Source: Ornithinimicrobium sp. CNJ-824 (lineage in GTDB: Bacteria > Actinomycetota > Actinomycetes > Actinomycetales > Dermatophilaceae). Taken from it: 64,000 nt of DNA. The notes under the pieces were generated by a model. The model ran no database searches. It saw nothing but the letters and a program-made list of their open reading frames with translations, and was not told the origin of the DNA. Positions 46,354 through 57,258 of this stretch are shown here, piece after piece. Numbering within the stretch: position 1 is the first letter of the stretch; each line of letters opens with the position of its first letter. A program made the position numbers and the translations under genes. Where the stretch lies: assembly GCF_001942405.1 (NCBI RefSeq), contig NZ_MKKA01000011.1:62001-126000 (forward strand). The letters are read 5' to 3'.

Positions 46354-47601
46354 TCAGACCTGCGGTCCGCTCCCGGGTGTGGAGCTCGTGGGGGCCGGGT
46401 CGCCCGAGGGCTCCTGGGCCTTGGCCTCCACCTTCTTCAGCGACCGCGCGGCGGCGTCGCGCCCACCGAGGCCGTAGGCCAGGGCCGCGGCTGCCGCGGC
46501 GCCGACGACGACGGCGCCGAAGGCCAGGTTGATGATCGAGTCGGCGATGCCCATGTACTTCAGGCCCATCGCCACGAACAGCGCGATCGTGGCCCAGTAG
46601 ACGACCGTGGTGGCCGTGCCGGTGCCCATCGTGCGGCGCAGCAGGTTGGCGATGAAGACGCCGGCCGCGATGATCGCGCCGCCGAAGATGACCCGCCCGC
46701 CGAGGGCGGGGATCTCCTCGAGGATGTCGGTGACCTCCGGGAACTCCAGGACCCGGGCCGCCATGACCGCGAAGAACAGCAGGATGGCGATCTGGGCGAC
46801 GCGGGCGATGATCGAGGAGGCGCTGCGACCCTCCGGGACGGCGCCCAGCTCGGCGACCGCCCGGTCGGTGCCCAGCCCGCGCAGGGTGGTCTCCAGCAGC
46901 TGGGCCGCGAAGCGGGCGATGACGTAGCCCAGGCCCAGCAGGATGGCCGCGGCGATGATCCGCGGGATCGCGTCCAGGATGACTGTGAGCATCTGCTCGG
47001 CCGGGTCGGAGATGGCCGAGATGCCCAGGATCTGCAGGGCGGCGATCGTGACCACGATGAGGATGACCGCGAACAGCAGGTTGGCCACGACGGTGGACAG
47101 GCGGGTCCCGGAGCCGGAGGCCGCCGCGTCGTCGGTGGCGGTGGCCCCGTCGCCGGCGGTGGCGGTGGCCGGCCGGCCCCCGGTCTCGGCGGAGGCGCGG
47201 TCGCCCAGGCGGGCGACGGCCCGGTCGAAGCCGGCGGAGTCGAGCGCGGTCTCGGTGATCTGCTTGACGATCTTGGCGATGATCCAGCCGATGAAGAAGA
47301 CGAAGCCGGCACCGATGATGTTCGGCAGGTAGCCGAGGATGTCGCCCAGCATGCCCTGGACGGGAGCCAGGACCTGGTCGAGGGCGAAGACCTGCAGGAT
47401 CGCGATCAGGCCCAGCAGCCAGACGAGCAGCGACCCGATCTTGCCGACGGCCTGGCCCAGGGACTCCCCGTCCCGGGCCTCACGCTGGAAGAAGTCGAGC
47501 TTGGCGACGAGCTTGGTGATGGCCCACTGGACGGCCTTGGCCAGGATCCAGGTCGCGACGAGGATCAGCAGGGCGAGAAGGGCCTTCTCGGCCAGCCCCA
47601 C
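46354..47601 (-). CDS. CmpX-like mechanosensitive-channel-family membrane protein
   Basis: 415 residues from GTG 47601, with several conserved TM-helix repeats ([75 protein letters not shown]) and Gly/Ala/Thr linkers. The GTG has no ribosome site. An ATG at 47628 in the same frame has AAGGAG 5-7 nt upstream, but TGA follows after three codons (47617-47619). Either that TGA is an error and the protein starts at 47628, or a four-codon leader couples to the GTG. Confidence 0.78.
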   Translation of the reverse strand: MGLAEKALLALLILVATWILAKAVQWAITKLVAKLDFFQREARDGESLGQAVGKIGSLLVWLLGLIAILQVFALDQVLAPVQGMLGDILGYLPNIIGAGFVFFIGWIIAKIVKQITETALDSAGFDRAVARLGDRASAETGGRPATATAGDGATATDDAAASGSGTRLSTVVANLLFAVILIVVTIAALQILGISAISDPAEQMLTVILDAIPRIIAAAILLGLGYVIARFAAQLLETTLRGLGTDRAVAELGAVPEGRSASSIIARVAQIAILLFFAVMAARVLEFPEVTDILEEIPALGGRVIFGGAIIAAGVFIANLLRRTMGTGTATTVVYWATIALFVAMGLKYMGIADSIINLAFGAVVVGAAAAAALAYGLGGRDAAARSLKKVEAKAQEPSGDPAPTSSTPGSGPQV

Positions 47602-47740
47602 CCAGTCGTAGTCACGTCAGGCGTTCATGGTTGCTCCTTGCACGAGACAGCACGGACAGTGACTTGTGTCACTCCAGCCACGGTAGCAACTCTGGAAGAG
47701 TCCTGGGAGGTGGACGGGGCGTGGTCCCCGTAGGCGCAGG

Positions 47741-48037
47741 TCAGAGGACGGTCGCTGCGAGGAACACCAGGTATGCCGCGAGCGCCGCCCAGGCGACGCC
47801 GGCCACCCACGCGGCCGGGGCGCGCACGGCATACAGCACCCCGGCGAGGGCCAGGAGCGCCCAGCACAGCGGGTGCCCCCACCGCACCGCCAGCTGCTGG
47901 ACCCCGTCGACCTCGGTGGCGCGGTCGGGCACCACCACCGTCCAGAGGGTGGCCATCGCCAGTGCCAGGACGGCACCGACGAGCCCGACGGTCCGGCGCC
48001 GGCCCTCCGCCCACCCCCGGACGTCCCGCACCGTCAC
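47741..48037 (-). CDS. Small membrane protein, function unknown
   Basis: 98 residues, three hydrophobic segments (about 16-36, 54-70 and 76-97); GTG start overlaps the hydrolase stop (GTGA). Dense Ala/Leu/Val content and coupling to the MBL gene support expression. No family recognised. Confidence 0.65.
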   Translation of the reverse strand: MTVRDVRGWAEGRRRTVGLVGAVLALAMATLWTVVVPDRATEVDGVQQLAVRWGHPLCWALLALAGVLYAVRAPAAWVAGVAWAALAAYLVFLAATVL

Positions 48038-48801
48038 GTCGGGCCCACCGGGAGGGTCGCGTCCGGGACGGCCAGCTCCACCTCGCCGGGCCAGACCTCC
48101 GCCGCCTCCGCCCGCGCCTCCTGCGGGTCGGTCCAGGGGGGCAGGTGGGTGAGCATCAGCCGGCGGGCGCCGGCGTCGCGGGCGGCCTGCGCGGCGCGCC
48201 GGGCGGTGAGGTGGACGCCCCGACCGGTGTCCCGCCCCTCGAGGTAGGACGCCTCGGACAGGACGAGGTCGGCGTCGGCCATCAGCGGCGACAGTCCCGG
48301 GCAGGTGTCGGTGTCACCGGTGTAGGCGAGCACCTGGCCGTCGGCCTCGACCCGCAGCCCGTAGGCCGGCACCGGGTGCAGGACGGCGTAGGGGGTGACG
48401 GTGAACGGGCCGACGGTGAACGGCCGTCCGTCGACGAGGTCGACGAAGGCCATCCCCTTCAGCGGCTCGGGTCCGGCGACCCCGTAGGCCCGGGCCATCC
48501 GCTCCGCCGCCCCCGCGGGTGCGTGGACGGTGAGGTCCTCGTCCGCCGGGGACGGCCCGTAGGCCCGGAGCACGCGCAGCCCGGTCAGGTCGAGGCAGTG
48601 GTCCGGGTGCAGGTGGGACAGGACCACCGCGTCCAGCCGCACGGGGTCGGTATGCCGCTGCAGGGCGCCGAGGGCGCCCGGCCCCAGGTCGAGGAGCAGC
48701 TGCCAGGTGCGTCCCTCGGCCCGGGTCCGCACCAGGTAGCAGCTGGCCGGCGAGGCGGGGCCCGGCAGCGAGCCGGTGCAGCCGACGATCGTCAGGTCCA
48801 T
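48034..48801 (-). CDS. MBL-fold metallo-hydrolase
   Basis: 255 residues. Metal motif SHLHPDHCLDL with VVLSHLHPDH, later His in VLHPVPAYG and Asp in AYTGDTDTC, and a final His in LMLTHLPPW: RNase Z/cAMP-phosphodiesterase-like branch. In many actinobacteria this gene neighbours rph-rdgB and murI, as here. Confidence 0.85.
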   Translation of the reverse strand: MDLTIVGCTGSLPGPASPASCYLVRTRAEGRTWQLLLDLGPGALGALQRHTDPVRLDAVVLSHLHPDHCLDLTGLRVLRAYGPSPADEDLTVHAPAGAAERMARAYGVAGPEPLKGMAFVDLVDGRPFTVGPFTVTPYAVLHPVPAYGLRVEADGQVLAYTGDTDTCPGLSPLMADADLVLSEASYLEGRDTGRGVHLTARRAAQAARDAGARRLMLTHLPPWTDPQEARAEAAEVWPGEVELAVPDATLPVGPT

Positions 48802-48855
48802 GGCCCCATCGTGCCCGCCCGGCGTGGTCCGTGTCCCGTGCCGGACGTCACGACC

Positions 48856-49875
48856 TCAGACGTCGGCCCGCGGCCCGGGCAGCACGCGACGGAGGATGTC
48901 GGCGACGCTGACCAGGCCGACGACGTCGCTGCCGTCCGCGACGACCGCGAGCTGCTCGGCGCTCTCCCGCATCCGGCGCAGCGCCTCGTAGACCGGGACG
49001 CCCGGAGCGAGCACGAAGGCCGGTCGCGCCGTGGCCCGGACGGGGTGCCCGCCCTCCTGGGTGAGGGTGTCGCGCACGTGCACGACCCCCGGCAGCCCCC
49101 CGTCCGCCGTGGCCAGCAGGATCCGCAGGTGCCCGCTGCGGGCGGCGGCCTCCTGGACCTCGTCGACGGTGGCGTCCACGCCGACGGCGACCGGCTCCTG
49201 GTCCTGGGGCACCAGCTCGCCGACGGTGAGCCGCTCGAGCTCGAGGACGTCGGAGATCTGGCTCTGGAAGGACTCCTCCAGGACGCCGTGCGCGGCGGAC
49301 TGCTCGACGAGGTGCCGGATGGTCTCGGCGTCCCGGCCGCCCACGGCGGCACGGTCGACCGGGGTCACGCCGCTGGCGCGCACCAGCCGGTTGGCCAGGG
49401 AGTTCACCCCCACGAGCAGGGGCCGGACCACGGTGACGAAGGCCCGCCCGGGGATGCCGACGAGCTTCGCGGCCAGCTCGGGGTGGGCGATGGCCCACGA
49501 CTTGGGGGCCATCTCGCCCACGACGAGGTGCAGGAAGGTCACGAGCAGCAGCGACAGCGCGAAGGAGGTGCCGCCGGCGAGCCAGCCGGGGACGCCGAGG
49601 GCCTGCAGGGCCGGGCCCAGCCAGCTGTCGACGGCCGGCTTGGTGATCGCCCCCAGGGCGAAGGTGGCCGCCGTGATGCCCAGCTGGGCGCCGGCCAGCA
49701 TGAGCGTGAGCTCGTCGATCCCGCGCAGGGCCGCGCGGGCGGACCGGGAGGTCACCGCCTCGGCCTCGAGACGGTGGCGGCGTGCGCCGAGCAGGGCGAA
49801 CTCGATGACGACGAAGAAGGCGCTCAGGACGATGAGCAGGACGGTGGCCAGGAGCACGACCCAGGGGTTGGTCAT
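48856..49875 (-). CDS. CNNM/CorC-type hemolysin-family protein
   Basis: 339 residues: CNNM transmembrane domain (VVIEFALLGARRHRLE, GEMAPKSWAIAHPE) and two CBS domains (about 195-335). Overlaps the previous paralogue as ATGA. The family is linked to divalent cation efflux or Mg2+ homeostasis. Confidence 0.88.
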   Translation of the reverse strand: MTNPWVVLLATVLLIVLSAFFVVIEFALLGARRHRLEAEAVTSRSARAALRGIDELTLMLAGAQLGITAATFALGAITKPAVDSWLGPALQALGVPGWLAGGTSFALSLLLVTFLHLVVGEMAPKSWAIAHPELAAKLVGIPGRAFVTVVRPLLVGVNSLANRLVRASGVTPVDRAAVGGRDAETIRHLVEQSAAHGVLEESFQSQISDVLELERLTVGELVPQDQEPVAVGVDATVDEVQEAAARSGHLRILLATADGGLPGVVHVRDTLTQEGGHPVRATARPAFVLAPGVPVYEALRRMRESAEQLAVVADGSDVVGLVSVADILRRVLPGPRADV

Positions 49876-51283
49876 CGGTCGTCCTCCTCGTCGGTGCCGT
49901 CGGGGCCGTCGGGGTCCTCATCCTGCTCCCCCAGCTCGCGGGTGATGAGCCGGACCCGCACCTCGCTGGGGACGTGCCGGGCCACCTCGAGCACCTCGAT
50001 CTCCAGGGCCCGGGACACCGGTTCGTCCGAGACCACCTCGGCCGGGTCCGCCGGCAGGCCGACCGTCACCACGCGGCCCTCCTCCGGGAGGTCCCCCGTC
50101 TCGGCGATGACCAGGCCCGCGATCGTCTCGAAGTCGCCCTGGGGCAGGCGGTGGCCGACGGCCCGTTCGACCTCGTCGAGGTGCACGTCGCCGTCCATCC
50201 GCCAGCCTCGTCCTCCTGGCCGACGATGAGCTCGGGGGTGGCCTCGTCGTGCTCGTCGGTGATCTCCCCGACGAGCTCCTCGGCCAGGTCCTCCATGGTC
50301 AGGACCCCCGCGAAGCCGCCGTACTCGTCGATGACGCAGGCCATCTGCTGGCCGGCGCCGGCCAGCTCGTCGACGGCGTTCGGCAGTGGCATGAGGGTGG
50401 GCACGACGACGGCGGGACGCATGACGTCCGAGACCGGTGCCGCCGGGTCCGGCCGGCCCCGGAGGACGTCCACGAGCTGGACGACGCCCACCGGCTCGCC
50501 CGCGTCGTCGACGACGGGGTACCGGGTGTGCGCCCGGGCCATCAGCTCACGCACCTCGCCCACGGTCGTCCCGGGAGCGACCGTGTCCACCTTGGCCCGG
50601 GGGACCATCGCGTGCTCGACGTCCTGGTCCGGGAAGTCGAGGATGCGGTCCAGCAGCATGGACAGCTCCTCCGGCAGGTCGCCGCTCTCGCGGGAGTCGG
50701 AGACGATCCGGCCCAGGTCCTCCGCGGTGGCGGTGGTGTCGAGGTCGTGGATCGGCTCGATCCCCACGGCCCGCAGGAGCAGGTTGGCCGACTTGTCGAA
50801 GAAGCTGATCAGCCAGCCGAAGACGGCCAGGTAGATGAGGGTCGAGCGGGCCAGCCAGCGGGCCATCGGGCCGGCGTTGGCGATCGCGAGGTTCTTGGGG
50901 TAGAGCTCGCCGAAGAGCATCTGGACCACCGTGGCCACGGCCAGCGCGGCCACCGTGCCCACCGAGATGCTGACGGCCGCGGGCACGCCCACGCCCCCGA
51001 GCAGGGTGCCCAGGGCCTGCCCCACGAGCGGCTCGGCGACGTAGCCGATGAGCAGGCCGGTCACGGTGATCCCCAGCTGGGCGCCGGAGAGCATGAACGA
51101 GGTGCGGCCGGTGACCTTCAGCGCGCGCTCCGCCGCAGCGTCCCCGGACCTGGCCTGGGCGGCCAGCCGGTTGCGGTCGACCGACATGTAGGCGAACTCC
51201 TGGGCCACGAAGTAGCCGTTCGCCGCGATGATGAGCAGGATCGCCGCGATGCCGACGAGCAGGAGCAGGATCGCCCCGGTCAT
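49872..51283 (-). CDS. CNNM/CorC-type hemolysin-family protein, one-base frameshift
   Basis: ATG 51283. CNNM domain (AAQEFAYMSVDRNRLA, LFGELYPKNLAIANA), CBS pair (HTRYPVVDDAGEPVG; QQMACVIDEYGGFAGVLTMEDL), then the frame breaks at about 50205 (CCAGCCTCG on plus, expected CCAGGCCTCG). The other frame gives the CorC_HlyC domain (HRLPQGDFETIAGLV, then EIEVLEVARHVPSEVRVR). Corrected 470 residues. Pairs with the CNNM gene downstream. Confidence 0.87.
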
Positions 51284-51458
51284 GGCCGGGGGCTCCTGCC
51301 CCGGCCGGCGGTCGCGGCGAGCGGTGTCACCAGGGTCCCTCCCACGGTCGGCCGCCGGCACTGCGCCGGCGGTGGTCCCAGGCTACCGACCCCGGATCAA
51401 CCGAAGGGTGGAGGTCGCGGGGCGGCCGCGGCCGTGCCTCCGTCCATACCGTCGAGAC

Positions 51459-53570
51459 ATGCCTCGACGTCCCCCTCTCCGTCCCCTCACCGGCCGCCTC
51501 GGCGCACCGGTGACCCTCCTCCTCGCCCTGCTCGTCGCCCTCGGCCTGATCGGCGGCCTCCGGGGCGTGGAGCTCGCCGACGACCACCGCCCCGCCCCCA
51601 CCGGCTCCGAGTCCGCGCAGGTCGCCGACCTGCTGGCCGAGCTGCCCGGCAGCGACCTGGGGCAGCTCGTCGTCGTGGTCACCCATGAGGACGGCGGGCC
51701 CCTCGCCACGGACGACCATGCGGCGCTCGGCCGGATGGGGGCCGTCCTGCCGGTGGCGGCCGGGGAGCAGGTCGCCGGGCCGGTCCCGAGCCAGGACGGC
51801 CGGGCCGCCCTGCTGCGGGTACCCGTGTCCGTCCAGGGGGAGGACGGCACCGACGTCACGCGCGCGGTCGTCGACGAGGTCCGTGCCGCGGTCTCCGCGG
51901 AGCTTCCGGAGGACCTGCGGGCCCGGACGACGGGCGGGCCGGCGGTCGCCGCCGACCTGGCCGCCTCCTTCGACGGGGCCGACGTCCGGCTGCTGCTCGT
52001 CACGGTCGCCGTGGTCGGTCTGCTGCTCCTGCTGACCTACCGCTCCCCCGTGCTGTGGCTCGTCCCCATCACGGTGGTGGGTCTGGCCGACCAGGTGGCC
52101 GCGGTGACGACGACGTCGCTGGGTCGGTGGCTGGGCCTGACCTTCGACGCCGGCATCATCAGCGTGCTGGTGTTCGGTGCGGGCGCCAACTACGCGCTGC
52201 TGCTCATCTCGCGCTACCGCGAGGAGCTGCGGGTCCACGAGGACCACCGGCAGGCGCTGCGCGTCGCCTGGCGCGGCACCCTGCCGGCCATCCTGGCCAG
52301 CAACGTCTCCGTCGTCCTGGCCCTGGCCACCCTGGCGCTGGCCTCCGTCCCCGGCACCCGTGGCCTGGGCGTCGCGGCGGCCCTCGGGCTGCTCGTGGCC
52401 CTCGTGGCCGCCCTGGTCGTGCTGCCCCCGGCCCTGGCCGTGGTCGGCCGCGGCGTCTTCTGGCCGTTCGTCCCCCGGCCCGGCGCCGACCGCGGGCCAC
52501 GGACCGACCCCTGGGGGTGTGTCGCCGGTGCGGTCGTGCGACGGCCGTGGCGGGTGCTGACCGCCGGGAGCGCGCTCCTTGCGGTGATGGCGTCAGGGCT
52601 CCTCGGCACCCAGGTCGGTCTGACCCAGACCGAACGCTTCCGGGTCGCCGCCGAGTCGGTGGAGGCGCTGACGACGCTGTCCGAGCACTTCCCGGCGGGC
52701 GCGGCCCAGCCGGTGGTCGTCCTCGCCGCACCGGAGCAGGTCGACGCCGTGACCCGGGCCGTCGACACCGTGCCCGGGGTCGTCTCGGTCGCTCCCGGCC
52801 CCTCCGGCGCCACCTCGGCGGGCGACGTGGCGACCCTGTCCGTCGTCTCCGACGCAGCACCCGGTTCCTCCGCGGAGCGCGACCTGGTGACGGACCTGCG
52901 GGCCGCGGCGGACGGCATACCCGGGACCCCTGTCCTCGTCGGCGGCGCGCCCGCGACCGAGGTGGACGCCCGGGACGGGGCCCGCGCGGACCTGCTCCTG
53001 GTGGCACCCCTCGTGCTGGCCGTCGTGGCGGCGGTCCTGGCGCTGCTGCTCCGCTCGCTCGTGGCGCCGCTGGTGCTGCTGGCCGTCAACGTCGTGAGCA
53101 CCCTGGCGACGATCGGCGCGGGCGCGTGGCTCGGCCGGACGTTCCTGGGGTTCGAGGCCCTGGACACCTCGGTGCCGCTGCTCGCCTTCCTCTTCCTCGT
53201 CGCGCTGGGGATCGACTACACGATCTTCCTGGTCCACCGGGTGCGCTCCGAGGTGCCCGGGCTGGGGACGCGGGCGGCGGTCGTGCGCGGGGTCGCCACG
53301 ACCGGAGGGGTCATCACGAGCGCGGGGATCGTGCTGGCGGGCGTCTTCGCGGCGCTGGGCGTCCTGCCGCTCGTGACCCTCGGTCAGCTCGGGCTGATCG
53401 TGGGGCTGGGGGTGGTCGTGGACACCATGCTGGTCCGGACCCTGCTCGTCCCGGCCGTGGTCACGCTGCTGGGGGACCGCTTCTGGTGGCCGGCCCACCC
53501 GGCGCCGGCGGACGGGGAGGTGCGCGCCCAGGACGGCGGGCGGCTGCGTTCCCCCGTGCTGGCACGATGA
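51459..53570 (+). CDS. MMPL/RND-family transporter
   Basis: 703 residues from ATG 51459. Two halves, each one helix, an extracytoplasmic domain and five helices: ADVRLLLVTVAVVGLLLLL with GAGANYALLLISRYREEL, and LGIDYTIFLVHRVRSE with GGVITSAGIVLAGVFAAL. Exports lipids or drugs; the two-component genes start 4 nt beyond. Confidence 0.88.
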   Translation: MPRRPPLRPLTGRLGAPVTLLLALLVALGLIGGLRGVELADDHRPAPTGSESAQVADLLAELPGSDLGQLVVVVTHEDGGPLATDDHAALGRMGAVLPVAAGEQVAGPVPSQDGRAALLRVPVSVQGEDGTDVTRAVVDEVRAAVSAELPEDLRARTTGGPAVAADLAASFDGADVRLLLVTVAVVGLLLLLTYRSPVLWLVPITVVGLADQVAAVTTTSLGRWLGLTFDAGIISVLVFGAGANYALLLISRYREELRVHEDHRQALRVAWRGTLPAILASNVSVVLALATLALASVPGTRGLGVAAALGLLVALVAALVVLPPALAVVGRGVFWPFVPRPGADRGPRTDPWGCVAGAVVRRPWRVLTAGSALLAVMASGLLGTQVGLTQTERFRVAAESVEALTTLSEHFPAGAAQPVVVLAAPEQVDAVTRAVDTVPGVVSVAPGPSGATSAGDVATLSVVSDAAPGSSAERDLVTDLRAAADGIPGTPVLVGGAPATEVDARDGARADLLLVAPLVLAVVAAVLALLLRSLVAPLVLLAVNVVSTLATIGAGAWLGRTFLGFEALDTSVPLLAFLFLVALGIDYTIFLVHRVRSEVPGLGTRAAVVRGVATTGGVITSAGIVLAGVFAALGVLPLVTLGQLGLIVGLGVVVDTMLVRTLLVPAVVTLLGDRFWWPAHPAPADGEVRAQDGGRLRSPVLAR

Positions 53571-53574
53571 CCCC

Positions 53575-54846
53575 GTGAGCACGGCGGACCGGGAGAGCGA
53601 CCAGGCCGGGATGGTCCGCCGCCTCGTGCTGGTCCAGCACCTCCTGCTGGTCGTGCTCGTCGTCGTGGGCGTGGCCCGGGCGCTGGCCACGGGGACGGCG
53701 CCCCTGCCGCTGCTGATCGCGAGCGCGGCGCTGCTGCTCTGGTATGCCGTCGGCGCCCGGGCCGCCTCCGTGCGGCTGCGGGAGCCGGGGCCGAGGTCGT
53801 CCGGCCGCACCGACGGGGGTCTGAGGGCGGGCGGCTGGTGGCTGCTGGGCCTGGTGGCCTGCTGGCTGGTGGCCACGGCCGTCTCCCCGGACCTGGTGTG
53901 GGTGGCGTTCTCGGTGTGGCTGCTGGCCGGCCACCTGCTGCCGCTGCGCGGGGCCGTGGTCCTCGGCCTGCTGGTCCTGGTCGTCGTCGTCGCGCGGGGA
54001 GGGCACGCCGAGGGGTGGAGCACCGCAGCCGTCGTCGGCCCCTCTGTCGGGGCCCTCTTCGCCCTGGCCCTGTCCCGTGGCCTGCAGGCGCTCGTGCGGG
54101 ACAACGCCGAACGCCGACGCCTGATCGCCTCGCTCGTCGCGGCCCAGGAGGAGGCCGAGGAACTGCACGCCGAGCTGGCCCAGGCGCAGCGCGAGGCCGG
54201 GGTCCTCGCCGAGCGGACCCGGCTGTCGCGGGACATCCACGACACGCTCGCGCAGGGGTTCTCCTCCATCCTGCTGCTGGCGCGGGCGGGGACGGCCACG
54301 GACGACCCGGTGGGGCAGCGTCGCCTGCTCGACCAGATCGGGGCCAGCGCCGCCGACCACCTCGACGAGGCCCGTCGGGTCGTCGGTGCCCTCGCGCCCG
54401 CACCGCTGGAGTCCGGCCTGACCGACGCGGTCCGCCGGATCGCCGGCAGGTTCGAGGACGAGACGGGGGTCGAGGCGCAGGTGCGGGTCGACGGTGACGT
54501 CGGCGGCCTCCCCCCACCGCTGGAGGTGGCGCTGCTGCGCACGGCGCAGACGGCGCTGGCCAACGTCCGGCAGCACGCGTCCGCCCACCGGGTGGTCCTC
54601 ACCCTCGCCGAGGCCGGGGATTCGGTGCGGCTGGACGTCGTCGACGACGGACGGGGGTTCGTCCCCGAGGAGGCCGGGGCGCGCCGGGAGACGCCCTCCC
54701 GCGGGGGCTACGGGCTGCGGGCGGCGCGGGAACGGCTCCGCGAGCTCGGCGGGGACCTCGAGGTGGAGTCCGGGCCCGGCCGCGGCACCGCCGTGAGCGC
54801 CCACGTGCCCCGCGGGACGGGCAGGGCGCCGAGGGGGTCGTGGTGA
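53575..54846 (+). CDS. NarL-type sensor histidine kinase
   Basis: 423 residues from GTG 53575. Four to six N-terminal helices, a coiled region, then the HisKA_3 motif SRDIHDTLAQGFSSILL and HATPase_c with DVVDDGRGFVP and GYGLRAARERL. No periplasmic sensor, so it senses within the membrane (LiaS/DesK-like). Overlaps the regulator gene. Confidence 0.9.
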   Translation: MSTADRESDQAGMVRRLVLVQHLLLVVLVVVGVARALATGTAPLPLLIASAALLLWYAVGARAASVRLREPGPRSSGRTDGGLRAGGWWLLGLVACWLVATAVSPDLVWVAFSVWLLAGHLLPLRGAVVLGLLVLVVVVARGGHAEGWSTAAVVGPSVGALFALALSRGLQALVRDNAERRRLIASLVAAQEEAEELHAELAQAQREAGVLAERTRLSRDIHDTLAQGFSSILLLARAGTATDDPVGQRRLLDQIGASAADHLDEARRVVGALAPAPLESGLTDAVRRIAGRFEDETGVEAQVRVDGDVGGLPPPLEVALLRTAQTALANVRQHASAHRVVLTLAEAGDSVRLDVVDDGRGFVPEEAGARRETPSRGGYGLRAARERLRELGGDLEVESGPGRGTAVSAHVPRGTGRAPRGSW

Positions 54847-55477
54847 GCGCCACGACGACGGTGCGGGTCCTGGTCGTCGACGACCATCCGGTCGTCCGGG
54901 CGGGGCTGACCGCGCTGCTGTCGGTGCAGCCCGCCCTGGAGGTGGTGGGCGAGGCCGCGGACGGGCATGCTGCGATCGACCAGGCCGCCGCGCTGCGTCC
55001 GGATGTCGTGCTCTGCGACCTGCGCCTGGGGCAGGGGCCCGACGGCGTCGCGGTCACGCGCGCCTCCGTGCCCGCTCGTCCCCGCCGGCCGTGCTCATCC
55101 TGACCACCTACGACCACGACGCGGACCTGGTGCGGGCGGTGGAGGCCGGTGCCGTGGGCTACCTGCTCAAGGACGCCCAGCCCGCCGTGCTCGTGGCGGC
55201 GATCGAGACGGCCGGCCGTGGCGGGTCGGTGCTCGGCCCCGAGCTGACGCAGCGGGTCGTGCAGACCATGCGGGTCCGGCGGGCCGAGCTCTCGGGTCGG
55301 GAGCGGGAGGTGCTGCAGCTCGTCGCGGAGGGGTTGTCCAACCGGGGCATCGCCCGTCGGCTGGTGGTGAGCGAGGCCACCGTCAAGACGCACCTGAACC
55401 ACGTCTTCGGCAAGCTGGGGGTGGACAGCCGGACGGCGGCCGTCGCCGCCGCCCGCGCCGCGGGACTGATCGGCTGA
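54843..55477 (+). CDS. NarL/LuxR response regulator, one-base frameshift
   Basis: GTG 54843 (GAGGGGG 7 nt upstream) overlapping the kinase stop (GTGA). Receiver VLVVDDHPVVRAGL and phospho-Asp in VVLCDLRLGQG; frame breaks at about 55063 (GCGCCTCCG, expected GCGCCCTCCG) and resumes with VLILTTYDHDADLVRAVEAG, GYLLKDAQP and LuxR HTH (LSGREREVLQLVAEGLSN, ATVKTHLNHVFGKL). Corrected 211 residues. Confidence 0.9.
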
Positions 55478-55478
55478 C

Positions 55479-55497
55479 GGTCTGCCGGGTGCAGACC
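55479..55497. terminator. Small hairpin between response regulator and murI
   Basis: GGTCTGC pairs with GCAGACC around CGGGT, immediately after the regulator stop; murI converges from the other side. Confidence 0.45.
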
Positions 55498-55555
55498 TGG
55501 CCGCCAGCACGGCTTGGCCCGGGCCGCTCGGCCCACGCCGCTCGGCCCGCACCGG

Positions 55556-56380
55556 TCAGCCCGTGGTCACCTCGTCCTCGCGGCCCACGAACGCCCGGTG
55601 CACCTGGTCCACCTCCGGGCCCAGGAACCGCCGCGCCAGGAAGGTGAACCCGTGCGGGTCCCCCGTCGTCAGCCACTGGTGCTGCGGCTCGTTGTCGGCC
55701 GGGGCGAGCAGGTCGCCGTCGGTGAGCACGCGGAAGAGGTCGGCGGCCGTGGCCGCGGCCGAGGAGACCAGGGTGACCTCCTCGCCGAGGACGTACTGCA
55801 GCGCCGAGGTCAGCAGGGGGTAGTGCGTGCAGCCCAGGATCAGGGTGTCCACCCCCTTGTCCTGCAGGGGCGCCAGGTAGCCCCGCGCCGTCTCGATCAC
55901 CTCCGGCCCGCTGGTGATCCCGGCCTCGACCAGCTCGACGAAGCGGGGGCACGGCTGGGAGGTCACGTCGACGTCGGGGGGCGCGGCGACGAAGGCGTCC
56001 AGGTAGGCCCGCGACTGGTGCGTGGCCTGGGTGGAGATCACCCCGATCCGTCCCGAGCGGGTCACCGCCATCGCCCGGCGGACCGCCGGCCGGATGACCT
56101 CGACGACGGGGACGTCGTACCGCTCCCGGGCATCGGCCAGGACAGCGGCGGAGGCGCTGTTGCAGGCGATGACCAGGGCCTTGACCCCGTGGGCCACCAG
56201 CCGGTCGAGGCACTCGAGGGCGAACTGCCGGACCTCGGCGATCGGCCGCGGACCGTAGGGGGTGCGGGCGGTGTCCCCGAGGTAGAGGATCGACTCCTGG
56301 GGCAGCTGGTCGAGGATCTCCCGGGCGACGGTCAGCCCGCCGAAGCCGGAGTCGAAGACGCCGATGGGGGCGTCGGTCAT
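55556..56380 (-). CDS. murI: Glutamate racemase
   Basis: 274 residues; [24 protein letters not shown], catalytic Cys in [11 protein letters not shown] and [11 protein letters not shown]. Supplies D-glutamate for peptidoglycan. Confidence 0.95.
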   Translation of the reverse strand: MTDAPIGVFDSGFGGLTVAREILDQLPQESILYLGDTARTPYGPRPIAEVRQFALECLDRLVAHGVKALVIACNSASAAVLADARERYDVPVVEVIRPAVRRAMAVTRSGRIGVISTQATHQSRAYLDAFVAAPPDVDVTSQPCPRFVELVEAGITSGPEVIETARGYLAPLQDKGVDTLILGCTHYPLLTSALQYVLGEEVTLVSSAAATAADLFRVLTDGDLLAPADNEPQHQWLTTGDPHGFTFLARRFLGPEVDQVHRAFVGREDEVTTG

Positions 56381-56387
56381 GCGCCGC

Positions 56388-57227
56388 TCAGCCTCGTGGG
56401 GTGTCGGACCCGCCGGTCCCGTCGGACCCCTCGGAACCCCCGGACCCCTCGTGCGGGTCGGCGGCGACGAACGGGTTGGCCAGCACGCCGATCCCCTCGA
56501 TGGTCACCTCGCAGCGCTGGCCGGGGGTGATCGAACCGACCCCGGCGGGCGTGCCGGTGAGCAGCACGTCCCCCGGAAGGAGGGTGAAGGCTGCCGACGC
56601 GTGCGCGATGAGCTCGCCGATGCCGAAGTGCAGGTCGGCGGTGGTGCCGTCCTGGCGGACCTCCCCGTCGACGGTCGTGACGATGCTCAGGTCGGCGACG
56701 TCCAGGTCGGTCTCGATCCACGGCCCGAGCGGGGTGAAGGTGTCCATCCCCTTGGCGCGGGCCCACTGGTTGTCACCCCGTTGCAGGTCCCGCGCGGTGA
56801 CGTCGTTGGCGACCGTGTAGCCGAAGACGACGGAGGCAGCGTCCTCGGCCCGCACGTCCTTGCACAGCCGGCCGATCACGACGGCCAGCTCACCCTCGTA
56901 GGAGATCTCGCGGGCGAAGGCCGGGATCACCACCGGGTCCCCGGGTCCGCAGACGGAGGTGTTGGGGATGAAGAACATCATCGGCTCGTCGGGCAGCTCG
57001 TTGCCCATCTCCCGGGCGTGGTCGGCATAGTTGCGCCCGATCGCCACGACCTTGCTCCGCGGGATGACCGGGGCGAGGAGCCGGACGTCCTCGACGAGGT
57101 GGGTCTCGCCGGTCAGCTCGATCCGCGTGTAGAGCGGGTCGCCGGAGATCTCGGCGATCTTCTCGCCCGCCCCGTCCACAAGTCCGAAGCGGGGGTCGTC
57201 ACCGGCGGTGAATCGGCAGATGCGCAT
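56388..57227 (-). CDS. Fumarylacetoacetate hydrolase family protein
   Basis: 279 residues from ATG 57227. FAH motifs [30 protein letters not shown] (metal Glu residues), [15 protein letters not shown] and [13 protein letters not shown]. Likely 2-hydroxyhepta-2,4-diene-1,7-dioate isomerase or acylpyruvase type; substrate unknown. Acidic Gly/Ser tail. Eight nt before murI. Confidence 0.87.
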   Translation of the reverse strand: MRICRFTAGDDPRFGLVDGAGEKIAEISGDPLYTRIELTGETHLVEDVRLLAPVIPRSKVVAIGRNYADHAREMGNELPDEPMMFFIPNTSVCGPGDPVVIPAFAREISYEGELAVVIGRLCKDVRAEDAASVVFGYTVANDVTARDLQRGDNQWARAKGMDTFTPLGPWIETDLDVADLSIVTTVDGEVRQDGTTADLHFGIGELIAHASAAFTLLPGDVLLTGTPAGVGSITPGQRCEVTIEGIGVLANPFVAADPHEGSGGSEGSDGTGGSDTPRG

Positions 57228-57258
57228 GGTGCACAGGGTATGCGGTGCGCGCCCGCCC

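Noticed and set aside
47617-47619. TGA as a possible selenocysteine codon
   Set aside because: No selenoprotein family, no SECIS-like hairpin seen, and the protein needs no Sec; an error or leader is simpler.
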